From: Pisolithus tinctorius
Taxonomy: Eukaryota > Basidiomycota > Agaricomycetes > Boletales > Pisolithaceae
Length of the DNA: 64,000 nucleotides
Assembly (NCBI GenBank): GCA_024663395.1
Contig: JANFAH010000009.1
Coordinates: 558,001 to 622,000 of the forward strand
Direction: 5' to 3'
Shown here: positions 21,813 through 33,787 of the stretch, one piece after another
Layout of the letters: every line of letters begins with the position of its first letter
Numbering within the stretch: position 1 is the stretch's first letter
Notes under the pieces: model-generated
The model's input: only the letters and a program-made list of their open reading frames with translations
The model's database searches: none
What the model was told of the DNA's origin: nothing
Translations under genes and position numbers: made by a program

Positions 21813-22273
21813 ATGACCGACGCCCAGACAAAGCAACGTCATTCATTGGAAGGGAAAGATACCCTCCGCGCGACGGACTTTACGGACAAATCGTCCCAGT
21901 TCAACCAGGGTATTGTTGATGGTCGACCAGAGGGTAAGTGTTCGTGATAACATTTCTGCACCAAACCTGACATGTCTCTTTGTTTACCTGATGGGCGTTC
22001 GTGACGGTCCCCGCAGGTCGCCAGCCCCCACCTGCTAGTGTTGTGTTAGACACAGTCGTTGACCGTAACGCATCCACGGATGACCCAACGCTGCAGCACC
22101 CATCTGCATCAAGCACGCTGACCGGTGCAACTTCGAAGGACGTCTACCACGGGTTGGGAATGCCTGTGCAAGGAATGTCAAGCCAAGAAGCCCACCATGA
22201 TGGTCAGCCGGGCAGGAAGCGCCGTGGAGAGGGAGTGGAACAATTCGGCCAGGGAGAGATGTATGACGCGTAG
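21813..22273 (+). CDS. Small hydrophilic protein of unknown function
   Basis: Two exons, 21813-21933 and 22017-22273, give 125 aa in one frame. The intron has a clean GTAAGT donor and a CCGCAG acceptor. The protein starts MTDAQTKQRHSLEGKDTLRA and ends EQFGQGEMYDA. It is rich in Gln, Gly, Asp and Thr and has no membrane segment, signal peptide or cysteine pattern, so it is probably largely disordered. A TATA-like sequence lies upstream. I do not recognise a family. Support comes from the matching splice frame, the promoter position and a composition unlike random translation. Confidence 0.6.
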
Positions 22274-22545
22274 GGAAACGGGGACCGCGCAAAGTGGATG
22301 GGGAGAGTGAGAGGTGATTCGTTGCGTCGAAAAACGAACTTCAGGGGAAGGTCTAGATATTCACCCTGTAACAAAGCAATTCAATTGCGTGCCCGCAGGG
22401 CCATGTATATGCTCGAGCTTTAAGTAAGATGTAACGACGATGAGATGCAGCTAGAACGGGCACCTTCACGTACTTGACCAATAATGTACTTAGTAGGGTT
22501 GAATATCATACGAATAAACACGAAGTTGAGGACATTCCGCTGCGT
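22274..22545. other. Convergent 3' intergenic spacer
   Basis: Short AT-rich space between two genes that converge: the small plus-strand gene and SMC6 on the minus strand. No gene is seen; it presumably holds both polyadenylation regions. Confidence 0.5.
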
Positions 22546-25500
22546 TTACGCGGAGGCGTTTCCAAATGCTAGAACTCCCTGTCCACGCTCAGGGTCGCTC
22601 ATTCTGTGCACGCGCACAGTAGGACCGACAACCACGGACCCCATTTCTTGTGGTGTAATGAGAATATACTGCTTCTTATCCGAAGCATTCGCGGTGTCGA
22701 TCTGAGGCAGTTTGGAATTTATTACAAATTTTTCGGAGCCGTCGAGGGCCAAGGACGTACCATCATACGCATACTGATGCGGCGGTTGACCGCGTCCATG
22801 AATACGTCGAACTCATCTAGGAGACTTCGAGTTAACGAACTTTACACTTATGTGTGGGTAAGCCTTTTACCAAGACAGCGAAGCGGACAACCGATGGAGT
22901 CCCATAGAGACAACAGCAAACAAATGGTGGAGAATGACTTTTCGCCACCGCTAAGGGACCGAGGATCCTTGTCCCGCCCTTGAGTTGCGGCTTGGTCATC
23001 GGTTTGGACCTCAAGACAATCTCAGTAGGCCGCATTTGAGACAAAGGCTGCAACCTCACCTTGAGCTGTAACGTCTGGTTCACATGGTCGAACAAGACCT
23101 TGCCGTAGTAACCCCGGTTGGATAGATGGTACTGGAACACGAGCTTGCACCGCAGAGCAATGTGTCGGCGGAACTCATGCCACTTGTCCAGCCTTAAGAC
23201 AAGTGACTTTTTGATAGTCTGTAATAGAGTCATTGACATCAGGGAAGACATAAATGGGACATGGCTACCAACGTTGTTGAGAGCAGCACAGGTACGGAGG
23301 TCATGTTCTGCGTTATCAAGGTCTGCCTTGGCTTTATTCACTTCGATTGTCATCTCCTCGACACTCGCCCCTTGCCTACGCGACGGTGAGTTACATAAAG
23401 AACACTGCCAATACGTGCACACTCACCTGCGCTCGCGCTCCTTCAAAGCGGTTTGTACAGACTCAAGTTGACGCTGCACCACAGCCACTTTGCGAGGGTT
23501 TTCAACGGGGTCGCAGTACTCTCGGGCACGCGCTGTCCAGTCCTGTGGAATATGTGAGCAGCAAGAAGGGCCAAAGCTCTATGACCCTTATTCATACCGT
23601 GAACTCCTGTTGGAGTGTGTCAGCAACTGCTTCCAAATCTCTAACCGTCCGTTGTTCGTCCTCTAACTTCTTCGTATAGTGGCTTCGGTTCTTCTGTGCA
23701 TCCAGCCGCTTAGTTACAGCTTCCTCGACGTTTGTCTGTACAAAGAACGATTAGAATATCGCACGGTTACAGCGTACAATGTCAATTAAGGGAGGAATCC
23801 ATACCGTGATCTGTCCCCGAGTTTCTTCGAAGTTTCGAATCTGTTTCTTAACCTGGTTCAATTCTGTCAATAATCCATTCTGTGTCTCGTTGATCGCCGT
23901 CTTCCGGCGAGCCAGGTCCTCGAACTGCTGAAGAATCAATTTCTTCTCTTCTTCTGCCTCCTAAAAAAACGAAAACAACGTTCAAGGCAGGCCAATGCAG
24001 AAAAGAACAAAACGGACTTCTTTGGCTGTCTGCAAGTGAGTAACGCCAGCGGGCATCTCCTCGTTGGCTTCGTCCTGGAGTTGTGAATGTGCAGTCTTGA
24101 ACTTTCGCAGATTCTCCAATGCCGCACGCTCCCTTTGCTACAAGAAAGCTCGGTAAAGCCGGAGCGTAAAATGACCCACTTCCAACTTACGTCGAGTGTT
24201 CTGCTTTCTTGCGTGATCATATTATACATTTCCATCAGTCGCTTGCATTCAGCTGAAGCAGATTGATAGGTCGTTTCTGCGACCCTTAACCTCTCTTGCC
24301 AATCACTTGTGTCAAAGTCAGGGGACAATCTTAGTGAGCACAGTCGAGTACTATCAGCTCACCGTAACTCCGTGGCATTATCGGTCGCGGTAAACAGCAT
24401 CTGCCGCGGGTCTGCGTTTGCAATTCTATTCAGCTTGATGGATGAACCACCACCCTCGCTGTAATCATTAAGTAAATACAATTAGCCCGCGAGATCGTCA
24501 CACCACCAAGCTGTTTACCTGTATCTTGTGACACGCATGAAATCGGCGGTCCAGGCTACCCCACTGCGCAGCCCCAGGAGGATATCATCACCGGCCTTCC
24601 GGTTGTGTCCAAGGATGGTCCGTTCGATGTTCGACTGGTTAATCAGGATACGAAGAACATATGGGTCGGATATCTACGGAGAACACCTTGAGATGAATAC
24701 CATTGCGCCATAGCTAGCCATAGACTGCTTACCTCCAATGCACGCAACACAGTGAGCACGTTAGCAGGAGGTTCACCAGAGCTGTAGTCAAATTCATCCC
24801 GCTCCGAGATGATGATATTGATATGGTGACTAAACGGATAATCAGTTGATTGTCTATCTGATAGACGGCGACACTCACTTCCTCGTCTGGTCAAACAATC
24901 GCTTCAGTTGAGGACGATCTCTCGGATCAGTACATGCAAAGGCGCTCATCAAAGTTCCGAGTTGCGACCGTAGCAATGGTGCCCACGTCTGATCTTTCAA
25001 TCGGACATGCAAGCCCAAGGGACCTATTGGAGTGTCTCCGTGCCACCTCATCTGCTTAATCTGCTCAAGGATATTTTTCATATCCTTCCCATAAGGAGCC
25101 AGGACGTTGTCCTGGCGGTCTTTGCACCGGTTGATCATTGTATTGCATTCCTGGATGCGCTCCTGGGCTTGTTTCATCTGGTTCTGTGCAGCCATCCCTT
25201 TTTGCTTGCAGTCATCCGTGGCTGTTAGCTTGGCACGTTTCTCGTCGCAGACCTTTCCGTGAGCCTGTTCGGCGGCGGCGACGGCTTGCTTGGCCTCTTC
25301 AAGGCGTCGGTTGAGTTCCTCACGTCTAGCCAGCGTATGTGTCTCCATGCGGCGGGTCTCTTCAACGATTTTAATGTCATATTCCTGAATGGCTTTGTTC
25401 AGGCCGGTCAAACTAGCGCTCATGTCTCTTTCATCATTCTGCGGAAGTATATATACATAAGAATGCCAGGGCTCGAGATTTCTGAGCTCACCTTGAATTG

Positions 25501-27183
25501 GTTCAAGGAATTCTTGTTGACTCGCATATTATCTTGCAATTCTTTGGCCTTCTGGTTCAGGTGGTCGATATTACCAAGATCAGCAAACTCTCGTTCAAGT
25601 CGTTCGACCTCGTCAGAGGCCGCCTTGAATTGGGCCTGCAATCAGGGTCGTATGAATTAAAATATATACCAGAAAAGTTCGATACTTACTTCCGCACCGT
25701 CAACTTTCTCTTGAATCCTTGGCAGACGCTGCTGTGCTTTTGCGACTTCCTGGAACTTTGCCTCCATTTCCTGTGATTGGGCATTTAAAGGTTACCTTAC
25801 AAGTTCGCACGTAGGAAGATTGGGAAATCTACATGCTGTTTTGCGGCCACATGTGCCCATGCCAACTCTTTCTTGAGCTCGTCAGCCTTATGACGCTGTT
25901 CACGTGCTTTCGAAGCTTCTTCAAAGCGCACGGTGGCCTCCTTGAATGCTGCCCTGAGTTCAGGGAGAGCCTGTTTCTTCTGATGCAAGATCTTCCTAGT
26001 CTGGTTAACATGCGCCAGGCACAAATCGTATTCTTCGCTGAGCTGGCTCAGTTGGGTTCCGCGGAGGAAGAACTGGGGACGATAGTTAGTTGTTTATGGA
26101 CGTATGCGGTGACGAACGCGCCTTGTATTTGTCAGATGGATGAGAAGCGCTCAAAAATTGACGCGCAGCATCTGGTATACTGGTCATCAGTCTGTACAAA
26201 TAATCTAAGTACTTCACAAACCCTGAGTGAGGACATTCAACGGGTTGTCGACTTGAATGTTCATGTGGTCGCAAATCGCAGCCAGTTCATCCCTCTTGTC
26301 TGATATTTTCTTTCCGTCCTTACTCTTAATTGACCAGGTCGACGAACCCTGTCTAGTGAAGGTTCGCGTAATGACAATGCTTTTACCGTAATCCTTGGGT
26401 CTGTATGCCTCCTCGCCTTGGTTCTTGAGTGTAATGGTTACTTCTGCTTTGCTGTCGTGGGTTCGTCAACCGCCGGTGCCACGTGACTATTAAAGCGGTG
26501 CTCACTTTTGACCTTCACGAATGAAGGACTTGAGTCCAGATCCACGACCAGTTGAAATAGTCTTTCCGCCGAGAGCAATGGTGATTGCGGATAACACAGC
26601 GCTCTTGCCACCTATACACACGTATGAGAGTGAATTTAGCCGACACAGACAATGTTGCTTACTCCCGTTATGACCTGCGGAATGAGGGTGAATATCGCAC
26701 TTGACAAGACCAGATATGTAGGCGTACCAATGATGAAGTTTATCTGTGGTCCAAAAGTGAATCTCAAACGAGGATGGCACATGAAGTTCGCCATTTCAAT
26801 GCACTCGATGATGCCATGGTCCGCAATTCCCTGTGCTCCAGGGTGAGTGTGTAGTTCCCCAAACTTTAGTGCAGTACTCTTACCCCAACGACTTGACTCC
26901 TTGCCTCGAGACGCCGCCGAATGGCATCACCGTTCTCCTCTTCGAACCTCTTCTCGAACTCTTCGCCCTCTTCATTGGCGTCACGAATGTCTATCTCTCC
27001 CTCGTCACTACTATTGCCCTCGTCCTTTGTTTTACCATTGACCTTTGGTTTCTTTTCTGGCGTTTGGGAGGTGAACTCCTCCAATTGCTGGACTTCACTA
27101 TCTTGTGTTCTGGCGCGCTTTGATGCCTGAGAGGACTGTGGGTCCTCATCATCACTGTCAACTGCTACTCTGCGCTTAGCCAT
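22546..27183 (-). CDS. SMC6: Structural maintenance of chromosomes protein 6
   Basis: Multi-exon gene on the minus strand starting MAKRRVAVDSDDEDPQSSQ at 27183. After an acidic, disordered N-terminus the head domain reads GIADHGIIECIEMANFMCHP. The Walker A motif GHNGSGKSAVLSAI is assembled across three exons, one of them a 12-nt microexon (26663-26674). Coiled-coil arms follow, interrupted by a hinge at about 24600-25050 (GDTPIGPLGLHVRLKD). The C-terminal head has the ABC signature LSGGEKSFSTICLLLSLW and Walker B CLDEFDVFMDAVNRR, and the tail ends FGNASA at 22546. These motifs are diagnostic of SMC6, which pairs with SMC5 and the SUMO ligase NSE2 in DNA repair and rDNA stability. All ATPase motifs are present. 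I did not place every one of the many introns, so internal boundaries are approximate. Confidence 0.93.
26663..26674 (-). other. SMC6: 12-nt microexon of SMC6 (P-loop)
   Basis: The minus strand reads GTCATAACGGGA between two introns with proper ends (upstream acceptor ...CGCAG, downstream donor GTAAGC). It supplies the second and third bases of one Gly codon, then His-Asn-Gly, then the first base of Ser. With flanking exons 26728-26830 and the exon ending at 26611 it completes GHNGSGKS. Skipping it would keep the frame but delete the P-loop. Confidence 0.8.
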
Positions 27184-27698
27184 GGTAATGGGAGCGACGA
27201 AAGGGGGTTGCTGTGGGACGTCGACGCGCTCGGAGCCACGCGACGCGTCTCGCCAATAATGTGACAACAACACCAAACAAAACGTGTCACGTGAGTGTTG
27301 TTCTGATGTGCTACACTAATAGTTCTGAGTAGTGGTAGTATTAGTCCGTATATCCTATCGGTGTATCCTATCGGTGTATCTGATTAGCAGCGGGACACGT
27401 TATTGGTCTACATAGCCGAGGTTCATAAAATATCCCAGGAATGTCTTTTTTTTGTGATCTGAGTGTGGAGACGGTTGCAATTTGGATCCGTAGTCGACGG
27501 GTTGCAATACACAAAGTTCTTGTTTCGTTTCCATCTCTCCCTTTCCCTCCGACATCCTGACCCACTCGTTGCCTCGAACTCTGCCCTGCTGCTAGACTCA
27601 GAGGCTTCCGCTCCCTTGGTATAAGTTATTAGCGTTTGTGTATCACACCCAGACGATCCCGTCTAAGAGGCTGAGAGTCGCTGCAGGACAACGAGCTC
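27184..27698. promoter_or_regulatory. Divergent promoter region of SMC6 and the membrane-protein gene
   Basis: About 515 bases separate two divergently transcribed genes. It contains a 13-bp unit TATCCTATCGGTG repeated head to tail at 27351-27363 and 27364-27376, followed by a further TATC. No other gene is visible. Shared regulation is possible but not shown. Confidence 0.5.
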
Positions 27699-28836
27699 AT
27701 GTACGTTAGACTTCACACTGACAAATAGTTCTGCTATCTCAACTGCATTCCAGGTACAGCGCACACAATAACGACGCAAGTCGTCAATCAGGTTTTGGAG
27801 CCGTTGGCTTGGGTTTTCTCAACGGTAGTATAGATGACGATGAAGACGACACCAGTCCGACCCAGAGGCACCGCCCACCTATGACAGCGGCAACGGCACC
27901 CCGACAACCCGCCTCCCTTCCACTCGCTGCCCCTCGGCCAGGATACCCAGCACCCGTCTCGGCCCTCAAGATGCCTCCTTCCACTTCCCCAGAGTCATCC
28001 CGTCTCCCTCAAATGTCCCAAGTCCCTCAGGTATTATCTGCCACCCGTAGACAGCCCGACATGGGTGCACCCCGCATGCCTCCCCCGATCTATCAGACAC
28101 CTGCATTTCCAAGACCTGTCGTACCGAGCACCCCTCATCCGTTACAACCACCCATGACTCCCATCACCCCCGTGTTTGCCCGCCCTTCAAAGTCTCCTGC
28201 ACCCCAAACGGATGTCAAGTTTGCTAGTGACGTAATCATACGCGGTAATTCAGAGGATAACCTCTTACCGAAGCGGGGTGAACGCGGTGATCATTTCTGG
28301 AGGAGATTTAGCGTGGTTGCCAAGGAGGAGAAGAGGCCCAGGTTCGTCGCTCTCTCATTTCGTTCCATGTCCACCCCTTATTTCCCCTTCTTAGTTCCTG
28401 GTTGGTTAAGACACAAAACGGTATAAGTCGGATGTCTCGTTGGGTCTGGCTTATTGCTTTCTTGATCGTACGCAATTTTCTACTTGAAAATGCGCTGCAA
28501 AACTGACCCTTTCTTCAGTTAGTGGGCATTGGCTTATTCGCTGCGTACGAGATCACTCACAAATCGACAACAACCACCCAACCGACGGCTGTCGGTGGCA
28601 AGGCCAGCGAGACTGCGGGACCAACATCCAAAGCTGCTCCGGCAGCTACCCAGTCAACGTCTCTTCACGTCTCTCCCACGTACACGGTCGCACGCCGTGC
28701 AGCAGAGCCTCGGCCAACCCCCTTAGATGCTGTTTATGCTGTTTATCCGCTCTCAGGTCCCCCTCTCAATGGTCTGGTTCAAGCAAAAGTCCCACGACGC
28801 GCCAAGAAACATCGTCATCAACCCTTATATCATTAG
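27699..28836 (+). CDS. Proline-rich single-pass membrane protein, unknown function
   Basis: Exons 27699-27700, 27754-28341, 28395-28467 and 28519-28836 give 326 aa. The start codon is split: AT at 27699-27700 and G at 27754, across an intron with GTACGT donor and CCAG acceptor, giving MYSAHNNDASRQSGF. Residues 1-200 are Pro/Ser-rich and disordered. A conserved-looking block DHFWRRFSVVAKEEKRP precedes SSWLVKTQNGISRMSRW and one transmembrane helix (VWLIAFLILVGIGLFAAY). The tail is Ser/Thr/Ala-rich and ends in a basic RRAKKHRHQ cluster. I know this FWRRFS...SRMSRWVW arrangement as a recurrent uncharacterised fungal membrane-protein pattern, but no function can be given. If the split start is wrong, translation would begin at a later Met such as MTAATAPRQP. 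Confidence 0.75.
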
Positions 28837-29587
28837 GCTTTCATGCTGCCGCATATTTGTTTGGCAGTCCTGCTCACACGATACCAGCCGTCGACCCAGC
28901 AAACTGCATAATACCGACTGCATAACCCCGTTTTTTCGACTCTCGGGACCAATGTTAACAGTGTCCCGTCCTCTCCTTTGCATTGCCTCGATGCTAAACG
29001 CAGCTTGTATTTATCCTTTATACCATCACTTCACACTTATGTTGAGATACGCTTTATTCCCGCTTCACGCTAAAGCGCCATCGTCCTTTATGGTGGCCTT
29101 AGCCCTTACCCGTTTACGCTACCCAGATTCGTACGTCCATATCCTCAACCTCTTGGGCAGGCGACCTACCCGCGGTAGGATGAGTCCCCTTTAATTTTCT
29201 TTTGCTTCCTTATTGGCATCTCCTTCGGTCCTCTGGGCTAGAGGGTGTTCTGAGGACATTCACAGCGTTCCGCTTCATTACTAATGCCCGTGCCATGTTT
29301 AACCGTAAGTACTCTGAATACAAAGGAATCAACTGCCGAATTGCTTTCGCTACATTCTACCTTACTGCATCGGACTTCGTGTGTTCTCGAAAAACAATCC
29401 ACCCCTGATTTCATTAGTGCAATACAATATACCCGTTCATTAAAGGCGCAAATTAGTGCATGTCCGGGATGCCATGTGTCAACGGCGGCGAAAGAAAACT
29501 AACGGATATCATCACAACAGAAAAGAAAGAAGAAGGCGAAGGAAAGAAAAAAGAGAAGAAAGCCGTCACCCTATGGTTCAACTCCAG
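28837..29587. other. Convergent intergenic spacer, no gene seen
   Basis: About 750 bases between two convergent genes. Open frames here are short or continue out of neighbouring genes. A purine-rich run (AAGAAAGAAGAAGGCGAAGG) lies near 29525. I see no RNA gene or repeat. Confidence 0.5.
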
Positions 29588-32500
29588 TCATCCCCGAAGT
29601 CTATTGGGGTACCTTCGTCGCGGCGACGCCTTGACTTGACCTGAAACGTGCACGATATCGACCTCGCCCTCCGAAGAGATGACTTCTGCCTCCACCTCTT
29701 CACTCTTTCGCCCCTTCGCCCCCTCCTCTTTAACTGCCTTCCCGGCCTTCCATGTATCCGACAACTGAGTGATTCGAGCGACGAGATCATCTCGAAACTT
29801 GGGAACTTCTTGATCTTGCCAAATAGCCCTGCGTTCAGAGCTGGGTATAGTTCCTTTGGTCTGTGGGCACAGTACAAGTCAATGATAAACCACAATAGAA
29901 AGACTGTACAAGCATACAGTCGTGATCAGGCGGAAATAATGTTCTGGGTTATTCATAAAGACTTTAGTTAAATGAAGGAGGTATACTCCGCAATCCCACG
30001 TGTTGGGTTGAACTGGGACCTAGAACAGAAATAAGGACTTCCCCTAGCTCAGGATGAATGGTCTGACCTGGACTTGTTTTCCAATAGAATCGCGTACTTC
30101 ATCAAAACCCCTCTTATCTTTTGCTTCCCTGCTGAGATAGAACTTCAAGACTTTCACGACCTGCGTATGCCTAGACCCAAGCGAATCGAGAGTAAAAATG
30201 TAAGTCCTGATCACCATTCAGCACGAGTATCTGGTAAGATTCATAAAGAAACTCATACTGGGACGGGCGCTGCGAAGACTCTGGCGGTTCTTCTCTCAAC
30301 ATATTGTCCACTTCGTCCTCTTGACGTTTGTCGTTCTCCTCCTCACTATCTAGAATGACGACAGACTCATCAGCAGCGATGATCTTTTTTCCCTCTTTCT
30401 TGGATGATGGGGGCCCATAGAACCTGGAAACGGGAATACCGGATTGTCGTTCGGGAAATCGGTCAGACGAGCTAGGAGAGGGCAATAAGGGTCGTCCAAT
30501 GGAAGACTCGACAACATCCACGTCCATGGCATCTTCATGAGTTGGCGAAGTTGGGTACGTCAATTCGCTAAGCGCGCTGGACCCAGAAGGCGGTTTTACT
30601 AGCTTGGAGTCAGAACAGGCTAGGTTGAAGGGTGCACCATTTGCATCTTCCATGTCGACGTCGTGGGTCACGCTTGGCGTTGTAGGTCGGGTGGCTGCCT
30701 TCAATAACAATCCGCCATCGTCTTCTTGCAAGCTAGATGTTGACGATCCTTGAGCCTCAGACCGAGACTCAGGGGGACCTGTCTTAAAATCAACCTTAGC
30801 CCGCCCCTTCTTCCGATTGCGCGTCAGTCGAGCCTGTGTTGCTGGAGGCGCTATGAGGGGTGGTTCCAATACATGACCTGGTTCGTATATAATAGCAAAG
30901 TACCAGTGCAAACTAAGGGACATTATGTAGTGTGTAAGGAGCAGCGAGGAAGGACGACTTACTTTTCGTTAATAGGCACGACGATGTATTTCTTCGAGAA
31001 TAAGTCAACTTTAGAGGTCCACTTCCTCACACTTTGGTATCCTTCTTCGATACTGCATGAAATAAGCACCCCGTAACGTAAAACGTGATAGACTGACGTA
31101 CTTCTTCGTGTTGAGTTTCTTGTAGAAAAACGAGCTGAAGACGTGTATTTGATCCGCAAGCAACGGATCCCTCTCTCGAAGCTCATTAAGCCAAAGCCTA
31201 TAGAACTTTGTCAGCTTCAAGACGCACTGCGTAGTCCGCGAGGACGCCTTACTTCAGCCCGAACTCAATGAGGGTATCATTTAAATATTCTTCAGGCTCT
31301 AAACGCTTCAAGTCGCTGCGCATAATGTTAAGCGCTCCAGGCCCACCAGGGGGGTACATCAGGATTCTTCGAGGGCATATAATCATAAATACTTGTGGGA
31401 GCGAGAAGAGAAGAGCTACTTACAGTTCATCTTGTTCCACAGCGGATTGAGGAGGTGCAGGTACCGGCGTCACCTTGGCGCTCTGAGTCACAGATTGGCG
31501 CCCAGAGCGACGAAGTTCACCTTGACTTGCTTTAGATTCTGGCGGCTTCCTACATGCAAGTCGTAGAGGAATCCGGAACGTACTGCGAGACACTTACACA
31601 CTACAAGCTGAAATTCTCGCTTTGGCAGAAGATGAACTCGGCGTCGAAGAGCGCCCCGATAGCTGTGTTGTTTCACGCCTCCCACGCTTTGAAACCTGAG
31701 CGTCCATGTCTGCAAATTTTTTGCTTGTATCCCAAAGACCGGACGCTGCGATGGGCCTGTGAAAAGTGAGTTGGAAACATTAGGTGTCTTCAATGTTCCC
31801 TACCTTACGACCTCGCAGTGGCAGACGTTCTTCAGATAACTGGCGAACTTTTGGTATGCCGTATGGTCCCAGCCAGCGAGGTGAGTTGAGAAAACCAGAG
31901 TCAACACCTCACGCTGTCGCGACCCTCCTTCGGTACAGGAACGATCAACATATAGCTTGTTTCCACTAAAACCGGAAACACACCTCCCTCAAACTGACCA
32001 CGGAACTCGTCCTCCCAGCGCTTCCACCAGTCCCCTTTAGTAGTGCTAAACTGTATTACGGGGTTTCCTTCGAGAGGACTCTCTTTGTCATTGGTAACCT
32101 TGATAACTTTTAACATAAAACTCCGAAGAAAGACACCCGCATTACCTCGGCCTTCACAACTTGTCTGTCAAGCTTGATCTCGATTTTGCGAGGCGGTCGT
32201 CCGAAGACAACACACAACAACTTGCCACGGTCTCTATAAGTGAGTTCGTCGGGCGCCTCGCCCTCCCGTCGAAATTCTCGGCGACCTAGGTACCAAACTT
32301 CAAGAGGAAGAGATACGTCTATATCCTTCTTTCTGGTATCCATCAAGCCTGAAGATGACGTCCCGACGCGATCCAAATTCTGAAAACCCTGGAAACCAGT
32401 AAGTATCCACCACTTTGTGCTGATGATAATCATGAAGTCTACTCTTACCTCGTCCTTGCGCCGCATCCGATCTGCAATCCTGGTACCACCGTTGGCTAGA

Positions 32501-33485
32501 GTCGTCAAGTCCCGGGCGGGTACATCGCTGTGAGGGCGAGCGGATTTCGAGGCTGCAGGCCCTTCAAACATGCGTCGAAGGTCATGAACCTTGCCGCTAG
32601 GAATAACCGGTGTTCTAGAAAAGGAGGTTTTTGGTTGATCAGAATGCCACGACGTAATCTCGTCGTCTGACTCCTCAGAAGCGGGCACTGGATCGCGGAT
32701 ATCTGTTTCCCGACGTTTTCCCTTGCCTCGCGAAGCTGTACATAGCTTCCCCGGGGGGATCTCGAATGGATGTTTGGGAGGCGGGTCCATCAGAATTGGG
32801 TCCGGAGATGATCGGTCGTTAGTGTTGTCAGCGATAGCAGCGCCAGGACGTGCCACAGGTTGTCCAATATCGCTAGTGTGCCCTTCCACAATCATTATCT
32901 CTCCGTCGTCCATTTGGGTATGCCTCCGCCGGACTGCAAAAGGGTGCCTAACCTCCTGAACTTCAGGCTCTGAGTCGTGAGCGTGGGAGAAAGCGCGAGC
33001 AGATGAGGGACCATGTCCGTTGTTCGTAATACCAGGAAAGTAAGGGCTAGTGGTTGGAAGGACATAGCCAGAATCTAATTTCGGGCGCTTCGACGGACGC
33101 CGATCTATGGGACTTGGATTCCTGGCCGTACCCAGCACAGTCCGGGACGTTACTGGATTTCCCCTCGATTTACTGAGATCACTGGTAAACTGATAAGGGT
33201 TCCTGTTTCCGGCCGGTCGCTGCAAGTAGGAACATGAGCCAAGTGAATGCCAGAGGTGGGTCTTATACGAGCTCACGCTGCCTGGCATTTGTATTGGCGT
33301 AGGATTTTGTTTCCAAGGCGTGCTACACGAGCAGAATGACCAAGGTGAAGCTGAGGATGAGTAAACGTCAAAAAAATCACTTACCCATTGGTGGCGTCCC
33401 TGTAGTTGGATGGTCCGGCAATGGTCGTCCCATGTATCACACCCAGCTTGGCTCGTGCAGCTGGACCAATATCCGCACCAGTCAT
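29588..33485 (-). CDS. ULP2-type SUMO-specific cysteine protease (C48 family)
   Basis: Multi-exon minus-strand gene. A long disordered N-terminus carries basic nuclear-type stretches such as RRPSKRPKLDSG and a PH-like segment (FGRPPRKIEIKLDRQVV). The peptidase domain starts near 31260 with WLNELRERDPLLADQIHVF, and YIVVPINE continues into LHWYFAIIYEPGHVLEP. A large Ser/Pro/Asp-rich insert splits the domain, as is usual for ULP2/SENP6-7. The second half has IFTLDSLGSRHTQ and VQPNTWDCGVYLLHL. The catalytic set is therefore His in LHW, Asp in TLDSLG, Gln in VQPN and Cys in DCG, all present. The protein ends SPRRRYPNRLRG. These enzymes trim poly-SUMO chains in the nucleus. I chose the start MTGADIGPAARAKLGV at 33485 from splice logic with moderate confidence; the domain call is strong. 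Confidence 0.87.
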
Positions 33486-33787
33486 AGAGACAATCAAAAT
33501 GCACACCGATCAAAGCCAAGGATATACGTGTCTGCTCGCCAGGCCGTCTGCTCCCAAAATACAGCAGCCAGTGGTGGATTCAGGCGTGCAGCATGTGGAT
33601 ATGTTGACTTGTAAAGATGTCGACTTGTCTCATCATGGTTAGTCATCATCACTCGCAGGTCGACAAGTACGAACGATACACTAGCCTATACTCGTGCACT
33701 ACTGGGAACAAAGCTTCTACTCAACTGCAATACAGAATACAGACGACATCGTTTGTTTGAATCGATAGATAATTGCAGGAACTGAAC

